Part shown: in pieces, positions 30,958-40,898 of the stretch
How the letters are laid out: each line of letters opens with the position of its first letter
How positions within the stretch are numbered: the stretch's first letter is position 1
From: Diplonema japonicum
Lineage: Eukaryota > Euglenozoa > Diplonemea > Diplonemida > Diplonemidae
Length of the DNA: 64,000 bases
Assembly (NCBI GenBank): GCA_964019335.1
Contig: OZ025702.1
Span: forward strand, 1-64,000
Direction: 5' to 3'
The notes under the pieces: model-generated
The model's input: the letters and a program-made list of their open reading frames with translations, nothing else
Told to the model about the DNA's origin: nothing
Database searches by the model: none
Program-made: the position numbers and the translations under genes

Positions 30958-32898
30958 ATGTCCGGTTTGATCGACATAGATGGCCCTTCGCCTTGGAGGA
31001 TGCCGCTGTCCATGCTGAGCACCGACGAGCGGTCTATGCTGTACGGGACACGAGAACAGGTGAAGAGGTCAACTAAGATGAGGGAACGCTCAGACTTCAA
31101 GGGCATGGGGTACTGGGAGTTGTTGCTGTCAGTGAAGGGTTCTGTTCTAGAATTCACATTTTCATGGGCGGTGTTCAGCGGGTTGTGGGCAGGGCTTATT
31201 ATCTTGTGGCACGAGTACCAGAAGCCGATGGAGATGTCATCATGGCCTGTCAAAACGCATGAACTTGGTGCAGTTTTTATCTCCTTTGTGCTAGTGTTGT
31301 TCAGTGTTCAAGCTTTCGCTCGGTACGACACAGGACGTTCTTCCTTGGCCACGCTTGAGGCAGCGCTGGAGGATATGTCTGTCTCTCTCTGTGCCTATTC
31401 ATCACATGGACAAGCAGATGAAGAAGAGAGCATTCGAATCCTACCGTCGCTGCTTGCATCGATACGACACTCAGTGTGCTGCAAAGACATCGCTGAGAAC
31501 GGAGACCTGGCTGCCATCGAGCCCTTCCTCATCGACGAGGTCGCGAAGCATCTTTACGCGGAAGAGGTGCTGTGGGTCACAGGTGCCACAGATACCATAC
31601 CACCGCCGCGTTTTGTGATAAAAACACCGTTCAATGCGCATGAGTGGGACGACCCCTGTTTGCAGCAGGAGAGCGAGTCGAGCAGCACAGCTAGTTGGTT
31701 AGACGATCCGGAGTCCGACGCACGGCAGATATACTTATCCGGCGGTGCTGTCATGGAGCTAATCGAACATAAGGGCAACCTGCATCGACGGAAAGGACAA
31801 GACACTCTGTCTCTTGGCTATGTGAGAGGCTTTCCGAACACGCTGTACGTCCAGGACCAAAGTGGTGAGCGGCTCAGACTCCGCAATGCAGAGCAGATAC
31901 TTGCACTGAGCGTTATCCTTGCGGAGCACCATGTGCCGCACACCCTACCCTTGCCAGAGTCTTCGTGGCCTCTGCCCGCGTCCGGCGACCATGTGGTGCT
32001 AAAGGACCTCATCGACAAGCCTTCTTACAACAATAAAAGGGCCATCGTCACGAGGTTGGACTCACACATCACTGGCTACTGCTTTATTGTACTGCATGAA
32101 TCGAAAACCAACTGTCAAATACGAGTTCATGCAAGGAGCCTGTGGTGGCCCGAGCGCCAAGCGCCATGTATGTTTTGTATGCTGACGATAGCAGCAGGAG
32201 TGATGTGCTCAGTGTCGGCATCTTCTGAAGCCGACTGCAGCCCTGAGGGGTCGTACTACAGCTACAGTGATATCAGCCCGAAGCATAACGACGCGCCTTG
32301 GGAGTCAGTGTCGGCTATCGAGAGATCTCTTTATTATATGTCATGCGAAAGAATGCCTATGCCACTCCTTGTGAGCACTAAAACGAAACGAGAGGTTCCG
32401 AAAGAAATCACGCTGGAGCTGAACAAGGTTCCATTCAGACTCGCGTTCTTGCTGCAGCGAGAGCTGGTGGACGCAACGGGGGGAGAGTCGTGCAAAGGCA
32501 TTGACAAGGCCATCAAAGCGTGGCAGCAGATGCAAACCATTGTGGACCAGAAGTTTCCCCTTCCTTTGTACCACATTGCCGCTTTTATGTGTTTTGTGTG
32601 GATTGTGACAGTGCCCTTATACCTACTACGGGCTTTCAGTGGCAAGCAAGTGTGGCTCATTCCGCTCAGCACCATGTTTTTTGCAGTTTTATTCTTCGGA
32701 CTTTTCACACTAGCCGCAGAGCTAACAAACCCCTTTGGTTTCGACCCCAACGATTTGGACCTCTCTGCCAACGAGCACCGCATCTTGGAGTCTATGGCAG
32801 GGCTATTCCCAAACCGGTCTTTTACAAGACAGGAAGAGAGGAAGCTGCAGACACAGAGGAGGGTGCTGGACAATGTGGAACCAAATGTTCCTTTCTGA
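30958..32898 (+). CDS. Bestrophin-like anion channel
   Basis: A 646-residue single-exon protein of the bestrophin/RFP-TM family, which forms Ca-activated or volume-linked chloride/bicarbonate channels. N-terminal membrane helices at ~62-86 and ~102-122 are followed by FARYDTGR, equivalent to the family AYDRWWEGR region. C-terminal helices lie at ~538-558 and ~565-590, followed by the diagnostic NPFGFDPNDLDL (family form NPFGxDDxDFD). Between ~200 and ~430 is a long hydrophilic insertion with acidic and Ser-rich stretches, not usual for the family. The start is 3 nt after the acceptor CTGCAG and 82 nt after the reductase stop; co-transcription with the reductase says nothing firm about joint function. 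Confidence 0.85.
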   Translation: MSGLIDIDGPSPWRMPLSMLSTDERSMLYGTREQVKRSTKMRERSDFKGMGYWELLLSVKGSVLEFTFSWAVFSGLWAGLIILWHEYQKPMEMSSWPVKTHELGAVFISFVLVLFSVQAFARYDTGRSSLATLEAALEDMSVSLCAYSSHGQADEEESIRILPSLLASIRHSVCCKDIAENGDLAAIEPFLIDEVAKHLYAEEVLWVTGATDTIPPPRFVIKTPFNAHEWDDPCLQQESESSSTASWLDDPESDARQIYLSGGAVMELIEHKGNLHRRKGQDTLSLGYVRGFPNTLYVQDQSGERLRLRNAEQILALSVILAEHHVPHTLPLPESSWPLPASGDHVVLKDLIDKPSYNNKRAIVTRLDSHITGYCFIVLHESKTNCQIRVHARSLWWPERQAPCMFCMLTIAAGVMCSVSASSEADCSPEGSYYSYSDISPKHNDAPWESVSAIERSLYYMSCERMPMPLLVSTKTKREVPKEITLELNKVPFRLAFLLQRELVDATGGESCKGIDKAIKAWQQMQTIVDQKFPLPLYHIAAFMCFVWIVTVPLYLLRAFSGKQVWLIPLSTMFFAVLFFGLFTLAAELTNPFGFDPNDLDLSANEHRILESMAGLFPNRSFTRQEERKLQTQRRVLDNVEPNVPF

Positions 32899-33079
32899 AT
32901 GACATGTATATTTAGCATTGCTTTGTCTATGCAATACTCAAACACTTCTTACTACTCAGCTTGCTTCAAAAAGAACTGAACGAGGAGAAGAAAAAAAGAA
33001 TATAGTTTTGAGTTCTGTGTTTCTCGTTTATTTTTTCTTTTTCCGCCTGTATTTCTTTTGTAATTTACACAGGTTGGTC

Positions 33080-33565
33080 ATGATGACCTTCTATAGCAAG
33101 CTGATGCGACACACAGCGCCCCCAATGGTGTTGCTGTGGAGTATCTTCATCTACTGGAGCATTGTCATGGTATCGCATCAAGCTTGGGATGACGAGAGTG
33201 CACTGCTGAAGAGCCTTGGTGTCGCCTGCATTGTTGGTATCGTGCTGAACATGAACGGGTTTTCCTCGTCGCCCTGTAGCACCTTTTCAGAATACCTCAC
33301 CGCAGGCCCCTTCAGCGTCCTAAGGTTCTTCCTCATACCGTTCTGTGTATCCTCCTACTCCGCCATTGCGAATACCAAAAAGGACCAATACACTTACATT
33401 TTCCCAAGTGACGGTCCCAAACCCCTCACCTACTCCGGCATAGCTCTGCTTGCCGTTCTAACGTACATCACTCTTTCTTCCCTTGTAAGGTGGTACTGCA
33501 CACACCACTATTGCGTTGAAATCTTAGTCAACGCCTACGACACAGACACGGACTGTGAGGTGTAG
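33080..33565 (+). CDS. Small four-helix membrane protein, unknown
   Basis: A 161-residue protein with four hydrophobic segments at about residues 16-34, 43-60, 78-98 and 117-136, short loops and a Cys/His-rich acidic C-terminus ending NAYDTDTDCEV. I do not recognise the family. The frame is open upstream to 32918, but the pyrimidine-rich tract TTTTTCTTTTTCCGCCTG and the acceptor ACACAG at 33067-33072 lie inside that extension, so the ATG pair at 33080 is preferred. It is the next cistron after the bestrophin. Confidence 0.75.
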   Translation: MMTFYSKLMRHTAPPMVLLWSIFIYWSIVMVSHQAWDDESALLKSLGVACIVGIVLNMNGFSSSPCSTFSEYLTAGPFSVLRFFLIPFCVSSYSAIANTKKDQYTYIFPSDGPKPLTYSGIALLAVLTYITLSSLVRWYCTHHYCVEILVNAYDTDTDCEV

Positions 33566-33839
33566 AAGGCAGCATGTGATCTGATTCTCCACACTTTGCG
33601 ACGCCACAGCAGTCCGTATCGATGTCAGTCAGGTCCTTGTTGCCACCTATTCCACATTACCCTTTCGGGGAAAAAGGAAAACCATTTCTCTTTCCCGTGT
33701 CCTCGCACGAAATATGCCCCCCTGTTCTTTTTCTACAACAGTGAGCACCCCTGCACACTGAAAATCGAATTTTCTTTCTCCCTCTCTATTTTGCCATTTA
33801 AGAAATGTCCCAGCGTTTCAGTCACCCAGCAGGAGCAAG
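33566..33839. other. Intergenic spacer
   Basis: 270 bp with a pyrimidine-rich tract around 33765-33800 and several AG candidates (TTTCAG, CCCAG, CAG) directly before the next ATG. No gene seen. Confidence 0.55.
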
Positions 33840-34790
33840 ATGCCGTGTCTGGACTTCGAGGAAGTCTACGACGCACCGTATGCAGTGGTGGCAGGGATGG
33901 TGCTGGATGGCAAGCTGTTCGAGCAGTTCCACAATACGGTGCAGAAGCACAAGGACGCCGTTGGCAGTGAACTGGTGGAGGCCGACGACGGCGTATATCG
34001 ACGGACCATGACCTACACAATACCAGAGCATGGCGTCCTGAAGCTCCTCAAGCAAGGCGACACCTTCGTTACGCAAAAAGACGAGGCAAATAAACTGCAG
34101 GAGCGCACCGAGTACAGCACCAAGTCGACAAGCGACGGCGGCGAGCTGGCAAAATCCGTCTGTATCGATTCAAATTGGGAGGTCACGCCGGTCGATGCGA
34201 ACAGGAGCCGTGTCAAGCTGCAGGTGTTGTACTCCTTCAATGCGAGTATGCTCGTGAGGTCGCTGGTGGAGAAAGGGCTGAAAGGAGAGATCACAAACAG
34301 GCACAAGCGCCTGTTGGACTTCTACGCACGCTGTATAGAGGAGCAAAGCAATACGGAACGCAGGAAGAAAAGAGCCACCGTCACCTTCGAAACCGACAAT
34401 GGCTCCTTCCAGTTCCACACGCCCTTACAACAGAGCATGGCAGCGCCACCTAGTGACATGCCCAAGATCGCACTTGGCGCACCGATATCACCGCGTGACA
34501 GCAGCCGCGTGCCCCCAGCGCTTGCCACTTCGATGTGCTCTATATACGACATCGAGCAAGCAGGCAGCAGGGCGTCATGGGGAGGGATGACCTTCATGAC
34601 CGCAGAGGGTGGCACACCGAGCACCTCGCCTTTAGATTCACCTCTTGAAAAAGACAAGAAAAAGAAGAAGGTGAACATACTGCGGCCAATAAAACCCCTC
34701 TCTGAAGCGAGCCCTCTGGTAAAGAAAAAGGAAAAGCCTAAGAAACGGGGATGGACATTCAGATGTTGCTGCGTTTATGTCGAGGAATGA
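33840..34790 (+). CDS. VASt/START-like lipid-binding protein (probable)
   Basis: A 316-residue single-exon protein. Residues ~8-185 resemble a VASt domain (START-like fold found in Lam/GRAMD1 sterol-transfer proteins): DAPYAVVAGMVLDGKLFEQF, then RRTMTYTIP, then an alternating beta segment ending NWEVTP and VKLQVLYSF, and a final long amphipathic helix. The next ~100 residues are a disordered Ser/Pro/Lys-rich tail. The protein ends GWTFRCCCVYVEE, whose Cys triplet could be palmitoylated to hold it at a membrane (inference). No GRAM domain or membrane helix is present, unlike typical Lam proteins. The ATG directly follows AAG, with CAG 7 nt upstream. Confidence 0.65.
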   Translation: MPCLDFEEVYDAPYAVVAGMVLDGKLFEQFHNTVQKHKDAVGSELVEADDGVYRRTMTYTIPEHGVLKLLKQGDTFVTQKDEANKLQERTEYSTKSTSDGGELAKSVCIDSNWEVTPVDANRSRVKLQVLYSFNASMLVRSLVEKGLKGEITNRHKRLLDFYARCIEEQSNTERRKKRATVTFETDNGSFQFHTPLQQSMAAPPSDMPKIALGAPISPRDSSRVPPALATSMCSIYDIEQAGSRASWGGMTFMTAEGGTPSTSPLDSPLEKDKKKKKVNILRPIKPLSEASPLVKKKEKPKKRGWTFRCCCVYVEE

Positions 34791-35215
34791 CCCCTTCTAT
34801 GGCTTCCCCTGTGCGCAATACCTAACCTCCTGGCTCCGGCCCTTTTTTTTTTGCTTTTTTTTGTTTTTGTTTTTTTACGTTATGTACTGCTGTTGGTGTT
34901 AACGGGCGGGTCCCATCGACTACGTGTCCTCGTGTTCTATGTCGTTGGAAAAAAAATAAATAGTCGAAAGCAAACGTAACATCGCATGCACCTGATAGTT
35001 ACCTATCTATGACAAAGGCACCCTTAAGACGGAAAATAAACAGAAAAGGTCAAGAGTACCGACGTAAGTTCTTCATTGCTTCTTTCCCTTTCTTACTCTT
35101 CTATTGGTCTTCCCCCCCCCCCCCCCCCCACGTTAAAAGATTAGCAAAAAGAAACAGCAGAGTAAACGAAGGACGGGGTTGTGTCTCGAGTGTGAGGCGG
35201 GGGCAGGGGGGCACA
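34791..35215. other. Intergenic spacer with C-tract
   Basis: About 425 bp. Contains T-runs near 34843-34875, an AATAAA-like A-rich stretch near 34955, and an 18-nt poly(C) at 35112-35129. The frame of the following gene is open back to 35009, but that extension translates the C-tract as Pro and lies upstream of the AG at 35205-35206. Confidence 0.55.
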
Positions 35216-35893
35216 ATGTCGACGAAGAAAGCCCAGACCCCTGACAACATGCAAGAAACGGCAGGGACTGTGAAGAGCCAGGACAGTGCTAAGTCCTACA
35301 TCCGACCTCATCAAGGGCTTCCTTTGAGGAAAGCCGGGGGCGTCATGCAAGTCAACTTGGAGAACATAGGGGGGAGGATCCTTGTGCTGGCAGAGAGGAA
35401 CACACATAAAAACCGCATGAGGACGATCAAACCAGTGGTGAATGTGAAACCGCCATGGGGACATGACGAGAGGAAGAAGAGAGGTAACAAAATGGCGAAA
35501 ATAAACATGCGGAGGTCGCCAATGCAGCAGCCTGCGGCAAACATGCGGCAGCCGATTAAGAGCTTTGACATTACAACGCTTTCTAAAGAGGACGAGGCGC
35601 TGCTCGCCGACTTCATAGGGATGCTTGAGAAACTCCCGCTAGATGAGGGCAGAGCTCTTGTCGAATTCTCTATCAAAGAAGCCGAAGACAAGCAGCTCCT
35701 GAAGGGCTACTCAGGAGTCTTCCCTGAACTCTCTGAATCCGAAAGCGGCCAAGCCCAAGAAGTTCCGGACCCGGCGGTCGGGCCCGCATCTCCTTCCGAA
35801 AATGACAGGCCGCTGGACTGCCTCAGCGACGACGCAAAAGGCTACGAGTCCGTGGGTTCCCATGCATCCTCTACAACAGGCTCCTCCTTCTAA
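35216..35893 (+). CDS. Small hydrophilic protein, unknown
   Basis: A 225-residue protein without recognised domain, signal peptide or membrane segment. The first ~115 residues are basic and disordered (KKAQTP, RRSPMQQPAAN). A predicted helical segment follows at ~120-165 (TLSKEDEALLADFIGMLEKL, then EGRALVEFSIKEAE), and the last 55 residues are acidic and Ser-rich. The start at 35216 lies 9 nt after an AG; this fits the short leader distance of neighbouring genes, although the upstream sequence is G-rich rather than pyrimidine-rich. The alternative start at 35009 adds a mixed basic/proline stretch that looks non-coding. Confidence 0.6.
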   Translation: MSTKKAQTPDNMQETAGTVKSQDSAKSYIRPHQGLPLRKAGGVMQVNLENIGGRILVLAERNTHKNRMRTIKPVVNVKPPWGHDERKKRGNKMAKINMRRSPMQQPAANMRQPIKSFDITTLSKEDEALLADFIGMLEKLPLDEGRALVEFSIKEAEDKQLLKGYSGVFPELSESESGQAQEVPDPAVGPASPSENDRPLDCLSDDAKGYESVGSHASSTTGSSF

Positions 35894-35976
35894 TCTATAG
35901 GTAGGGATACCTTTTCTTTCTTTTGCGTAATACAGTAATTTATGTTACTTGTACATTTTTTGTTTTCTCTTATTAT

Positions 35977-36010
<34 letters not shown>

Positions 36011-36085
36011 TATTATTATTGTTTTCTGTTTTTGTGTCGTTTTCTTTTTGTTTTTCGCTGAATTTCACACGTCACTGTCAGAGTC

Positions 36086-37243
36086 ATGCTGCGCGCAGTA
36101 ATCTTCTTGGCAACAGCCTACATGGTGCATTGCTGCACCACCGACGCTGACTGCTCCCTCAACGGTGTTTGTAGCAGCGGGCAGTGTGACTGTGATCCAG
36201 CATGGGGCGGTGCTGACTGCGGTGTGCTGCAGCTGCTGCCGACGCCAAAGGCCAACGGGATGCATGTGAAATCGTCGACATGGGGCGGGAGCATCCACAA
36301 GGACCCTGTGAGCGGCAAATGGTACATGTTTGCTAGCGAATTCATCAACAACTGTGGGCTGCAAAACTGGAGTCCCAACAGCAGGGTGATCAGAACGGTG
36401 TCTACGACAGACAGCCCCCTCGGGCCGTACACTTTCGACACTGTTATTCTCCCCACTTTCCACCATAACCCGATGGTGCGCCGCACTAGCAACGGCTCCT
36501 ACGTGATGTTCGTGATTGGCAGAGATTGCAACCAAACCGTGAACTGCAACCACGGCCCCCAGCCCTCGTCATCATCGTCGCCCTGTCCTGTCCCCGGTGA
36601 TACAGCACCCGGCAACATGGAGTCGGGCATCTCTGCGTACTTCGCTCAGTCCCTCACGTCGCAGTGGGCGTCGCTTGGTGAGGTCCTCGGCAGCAACGTG
36701 AAGAGTAACTGGGATGCTGACACCACAAACCCAGGACCCTACGTGCATGCCAACGGGTCTGTGCTGCTCATGTACAGAGGCTGTGGGGATGACTGCACCG
36801 GCGGAGAGCAGATTGGTTTGGCCACAGCGCCGACCTTCACTTCATCTGTGTACACTAGGCTCAACAAGGCACAGTCCTTGTGCAAGACGTGCCTCAACGA
36901 AGATCCGTTTGTGTACCAAGACAAACGAGGGAACTACCACTCCCTTATGCACAACTTGGGGAACAACGGCGGCTTTGCTTGCTACGAAATAAACGGTGCC
37001 TACCACGGGTGCGACGTGGGCACACACGCCTTTTCCCCCGATGGCATCAGTTGGACTTTTTCAAAGACAATCCCTTACAATACTACCGTGAACTGGGACG
37101 ACGGCACTTCTGTTGTCCTCAACCGCAGAGAGCGCCCTCAGCTTGTTGTTGAGAACGGTGTTCCCCTTTACCTCTCAAACGGTATTGAGTTTCACAACGA
37201 TGGTGGCAGCTCCCATACTCTCGTGGTCCCAATCAAACACTAA
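36086..37243 (+). CDS. Secreted EGF-like/GH43-type beta-propeller protein
   Basis: A 385-residue single-exon protein with a signal peptide (1-15), a compact EGF-like module at ~16-45 (six Cys: CC..DC..C..G.CDC..W.G..C) and a ~340-residue domain with repeated WGGSIHKDP, SPLGPYTF, HNPMVRR, NPGPYVHANGS and NEDPFVYQD motifs. These are the blade-start motifs of five-bladed propeller glycosidases (GH43/GH32 clan and relatives): acidic residues next to short aromatic strands. It probably acts on extracellular polysaccharide or binds it; whether both catalytic acids are kept cannot be judged by eye. The ATG is 4 nt after ACTGTCAG. Upstream lies a long T-rich tract (35980-36055). Confidence 0.75.
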   Translation: MLRAVIFLATAYMVHCCTTDADCSLNGVCSSGQCDCDPAWGGADCGVLQLLPTPKANGMHVKSSTWGGSIHKDPVSGKWYMFASEFINNCGLQNWSPNSRVIRTVSTTDSPLGPYTFDTVILPTFHHNPMVRRTSNGSYVMFVIGRDCNQTVNCNHGPQPSSSSSPCPVPGDTAPGNMESGISAYFAQSLTSQWASLGEVLGSNVKSNWDADTTNPGPYVHANGSVLLMYRGCGDDCTGGEQIGLATAPTFTSSVYTRLNKAQSLCKTCLNEDPFVYQDKRGNYHSLMHNLGNNGGFACYEINGAYHGCDVGTHAFSPDGISWTFSKTIPYNTTVNWDDGTSVVLNRRERPQLVVENGVPLYLSNGIEFHNDGGSSHTLVVPIKH

Positions 37244-37569
37244 ACCATCGCCCCGACCGCCGGCTGCGTACCACCCAACGTTTAAGGAAATATAGTGAAT
37301 GAGATGTTCCCGCCCATCCGCGTACCATCATGCGACCCACCTAACGTTTAATAAAATCAAGTGAGTGAGATATTTCTTTATTAACCATCGTGTGATACTC
37401 CAAGAAGTAGGGCTGTGCATTCTACTCTATTTTTTTCTAGGCAACATCCGCTGGAGCGGAAAGGAGTTGCTCGTACGCCAGGCGGTTTATGAAGCAAGCC
37501 AAATAAATTCGCCTTTTTTTCCCTTCTCTTTTTAAATTAACTGTAGCTATATAACTAGCCAGGTCTAAG
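37244..37569. other. Intergenic spacer with a short duplication
   Basis: About 325 bp. A ~45-55 bp segment beginning GCGTACCA and containing AACGTTTAA.. and GTGA.TGAGAT is present twice, at 37266-37310 and 37320-37376, the second with an internal insertion. The spacer ends with the acceptor AGCCAG at 37557-37562, 7 nt before the next ATG. No gene seen. Confidence 0.55.
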
Positions 37570-40500
37570 ATGGTGCCCACGTTCGATAATGAAAAAATCG
37601 ATGACATGCGTTTGATGAACGTAATCAAAACGCTTGAGGGCTCTGACTCGGACATCGACCTGAACCACTGCTGCGATCCCCTCGAGAACACGCTGAAGAG
37701 TGCGAGAGAGGAAAACGTGAGGAAGAGGGTGTGGGTGTGTAGGGGGGCTGTCGGATGTGTTATCCTTCTGATAGGCGCTGTCATCGCTGTGTCTGTGTTG
37801 CTGACACGCGAAGACAGTGACGGAGAGTTGGTGGTGGTGAAGAGCACGTATGACGCGCGCCAGTTCAAGGTCGGCACCATGGCGAACGGCATTAGGTACG
37901 TGCTCGTCTCCGACGAGAAGGCATCTGTTGCAGCTGCTGCTGTCGATGTCGGGGTAGGCCACTTCTCAGACCCCAAAGAGTGGCCTGGGCTGGCCCACTT
38001 CGGCGAACACATGCTCTTCATGGGCAGTAAGAGATATCCAGGCGAGGCAAAATTTTCCGACACACTCCAAAAGTACTCAGGTTACTACAACGCATACACA
38101 GCACGCGAGACTACTAATTACTACTACGAGTTGCAGGCTGCAGGCCTAGCTGAGTCCCTTGATGTTTTTGGCGGTTTCTTTGAATCGCCTCTCTTTATGG
38201 AGTCCACCGTGGACAGAGAGGTGAAGGCTGTCGACAATGAGCACAGCAAAAACCTGAACAGCGACGAGTGGCGCATCATGCAGCTCACGCAGTACACCTC
38301 GTCACCCGTCACGCCTCTTAACTCCTTCGGGACGGGCAGCGTTGAGACACTGAATAAAACTGGCATCCGCGATGCGCTTGTAAACTTCTTCGAAGCATAC
38401 TACACAACAAACCGTCTTACGGTGGCAATCCTGTCGAACCACCCTATGGCCACGCTTGAGGAGCTCCTTGAGAAGAGCTTTGGGGGCATCAAAAAGACAG
38501 AAACGCCGCCGCAACCATGGAAGGCCAACCCCACAGGCTACCCGCAGCCATACCCGACTGGCGATGAGCCGATGCGCGACAGGGTAACAGGTAGGTACAC
38601 GGGCAAGATCTTGCATGTTGTGCCCAGCAACAGCGGTCTAAGGCAACTGTTGATCAGGTGGCCCGTCCAGATGTCTGTCGTCGGCAAGTTCCCGGAAGAT
38701 GGTGTTTCTGTTTTGAAGGAGCTGCTTATGGATAAGTCTGAGGGCAGGTTGCTTCACACACTGCTTGACTCAGGCTTAGCAACAGCCCTGAATGCAGGAC
38801 TCGACGACACCCATTCGTGGTTCACCATTATCTTCTGTTCTGTAACATTGACTTCAGCAGGTGAGGCACGTGTCGATGATGTGATTTCTCTCATCTATTC
38901 ATATGTGAAGCTCATGAAGGACAACGATGGGCTCTTCCAACAATGGTTCGCGGAGCGCAGGGACCTGGCCCACTTGACATGGTCCTTCACTGTCAGCAGT
39001 CCTGACGCTTCGTCGTTCGCCTCTGACATTGCTAGTGTGATACAGAAGACTCCTCTTGAATCCGTGCTGCTCCCTCCGTCGCTCTCACGCTACGACGCAG
39101 CCACCTCAGGGAGATTCTTTGACGCTATGACGCCCCAGAACTCCATGACTCACATCGTCACTGCCGCAGCAGCCAGCAAGGCCACACTGAAGGAGCCGGT
39201 GTATAAGACTCAGTACAGCTACGATGACATCTCCAACGCTTCTTATAGCAAGTGGGCAATTCCGATCCCAGAAGCTAGCCGCCTGAGTTTCGCCGGCAGC
39301 AGCAATGTGTATGGTGTGACGGTTGACGAGGCACAAGCAGGGCACACAGCACCAGCTGACAATGTCCTCTCCGCCACCCCAAACAAGTACGCACACAGCA
39401 CAATAGACGCTTACTACAAAGGCACTGTGACTAAGGTGCCCTTAGCCGCCTTCATCTTCCGCATGTACCGCAGCACAGACTTACAACTTGTGAATGGAAC
39501 TGTGTCCCCTCTGGAGAAACTTGCATTTGTGTTTGCAGGCAGCTGCATCACCTTGGCTCTGGAAGATGTTGCATACAAAGCAAAGCTTGCATCGCTCTCG
39601 TACGACCTGCAGTACGCAGAGGACTACATCGACATCACCATCTCAGGCGTCTCGCCCAAGCAGCACGAGTTATTCAAGGCAGTGCTCTCAGCATTAAAAA
39701 ACCCCCTCGGCCCACTTCCCGATGAGCGCCTGCAACTGGTAAAGGCAACTTATCAAGAGACGGAAACAGAGTTGGCTTACATGCATGCTTATTACATCAG
39801 CTTGCAAGAACTCATAGCGACAGATGTGCCGAAGGAGGTGTTGCTGCGCGAGCTGCCTGGCATCACTGTGGATCACGTCACCGCGGCACTTCAGGAGTAC
39901 AAAAACACTGGATGCCAGATGCTTGTTCAAGGGAACTTCAAAGACCCGGAAGCTCATATCAAACAACTGGCCAGCGTATTGGACGCAGACATATGTGTGC
40001 AAGCACCTGTTCTTAAGAGTGAGGAGAGGTACATGCATAGACTGCAGAAGGGGTGGGCGGTGATTCAAATCCCAAACCCTGACTCTACAAGTGTCAACGA
40101 TGCGGTGATGGCAAATTACCAGCTGGGTGTGCATGGCGTGGAGAGCGAAGGCCGGGCCTTGTTGTTAGAACAGCTTGTTGGGGAAGACTTCAGCGATCAG
40201 ATCCGTACGAAGGAGGCTTTGGGGTACGTGGCATTCGCGTTTTGTAGAAAGAGGAAGAACGTGTGGTTGCTGCTGTGCACGGTGCAGTCGAACGACCATA
40301 CTGGAGCGTACCTGGACGGGCGTGTAGAGGACTTCCTGGCAGGGTACGCGAAGACACTGGCTGCGATGAGCGAACAGAGCTTCAATGAGATACGGGACAC
40401 TGTTGCGAAACAGATGCAAGTTACCCCGCAGTCCATTGATAAGGAAATGGCAGCAGTGTGGCCTCACGTCGCTAATGGAGGGCATGTGTGGGATTACAAG

Positions 40501-40795
40501 AAAAAGGTTTCCGACTTCGTGACTTCCATCACCAAGTCAGCCATGCTGTCTTGGTATGAGGAAAAGATCGTTTCTGCGAACAGGGCAAAACTGTCTGTTG
40601 AGGTATACAGAAAATATTTTTAAAAAAAAAAATCCCCCTACAAAAAAAAAAAAAAAAAAAAAAAAAAAACAGCTTTTTACGTCTGCGGCGCCCTACCCCC
40701 CTCTAGACCCCGCCACCTATGCCTCATCTATTGCTGCACCCCTACCAGAATATTTGAAGCGCAATGACCTGAAGGATCAATTCGATGGGTTTTGA
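37570..40795 (+). CDS. Membrane-anchored insulinase-family (M16) metallopeptidase
   Basis: Two exons, 37570-40602 and 40673-40795, give 1,051 residues, the size of insulin-degrading enzyme/nardilysin. The inverted zinc motif HFGEH is at 143-147, and the third zinc ligand is the Glu of VDNEH at 224, 77 residues after the last motif His as in the family. A hydrophobic helix at ~58-80 follows a short basic cytosolic segment, so this is a type II membrane protein with the catalytic domains outside or lumenal. The proposed 70-nt intron starts GTATAC, contains a ~27-nt A-run and ends AACAG; splicing replaces VYRKYF-stop by LFTSAAPYPPL and ~30 more residues, matching the position where family members continue. 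Without splicing the protein is 1,017 residues. Confidence 0.9.
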
Positions 40796-40861
40796 GGGGA
40801 CCTTGTTTTTTTTTTTTTGTTCCATAGGGCGGCCTTCTAGCTGGGGGCTTGTCCTGTACTT

Positions 40862-40898
<37 letters not shown>

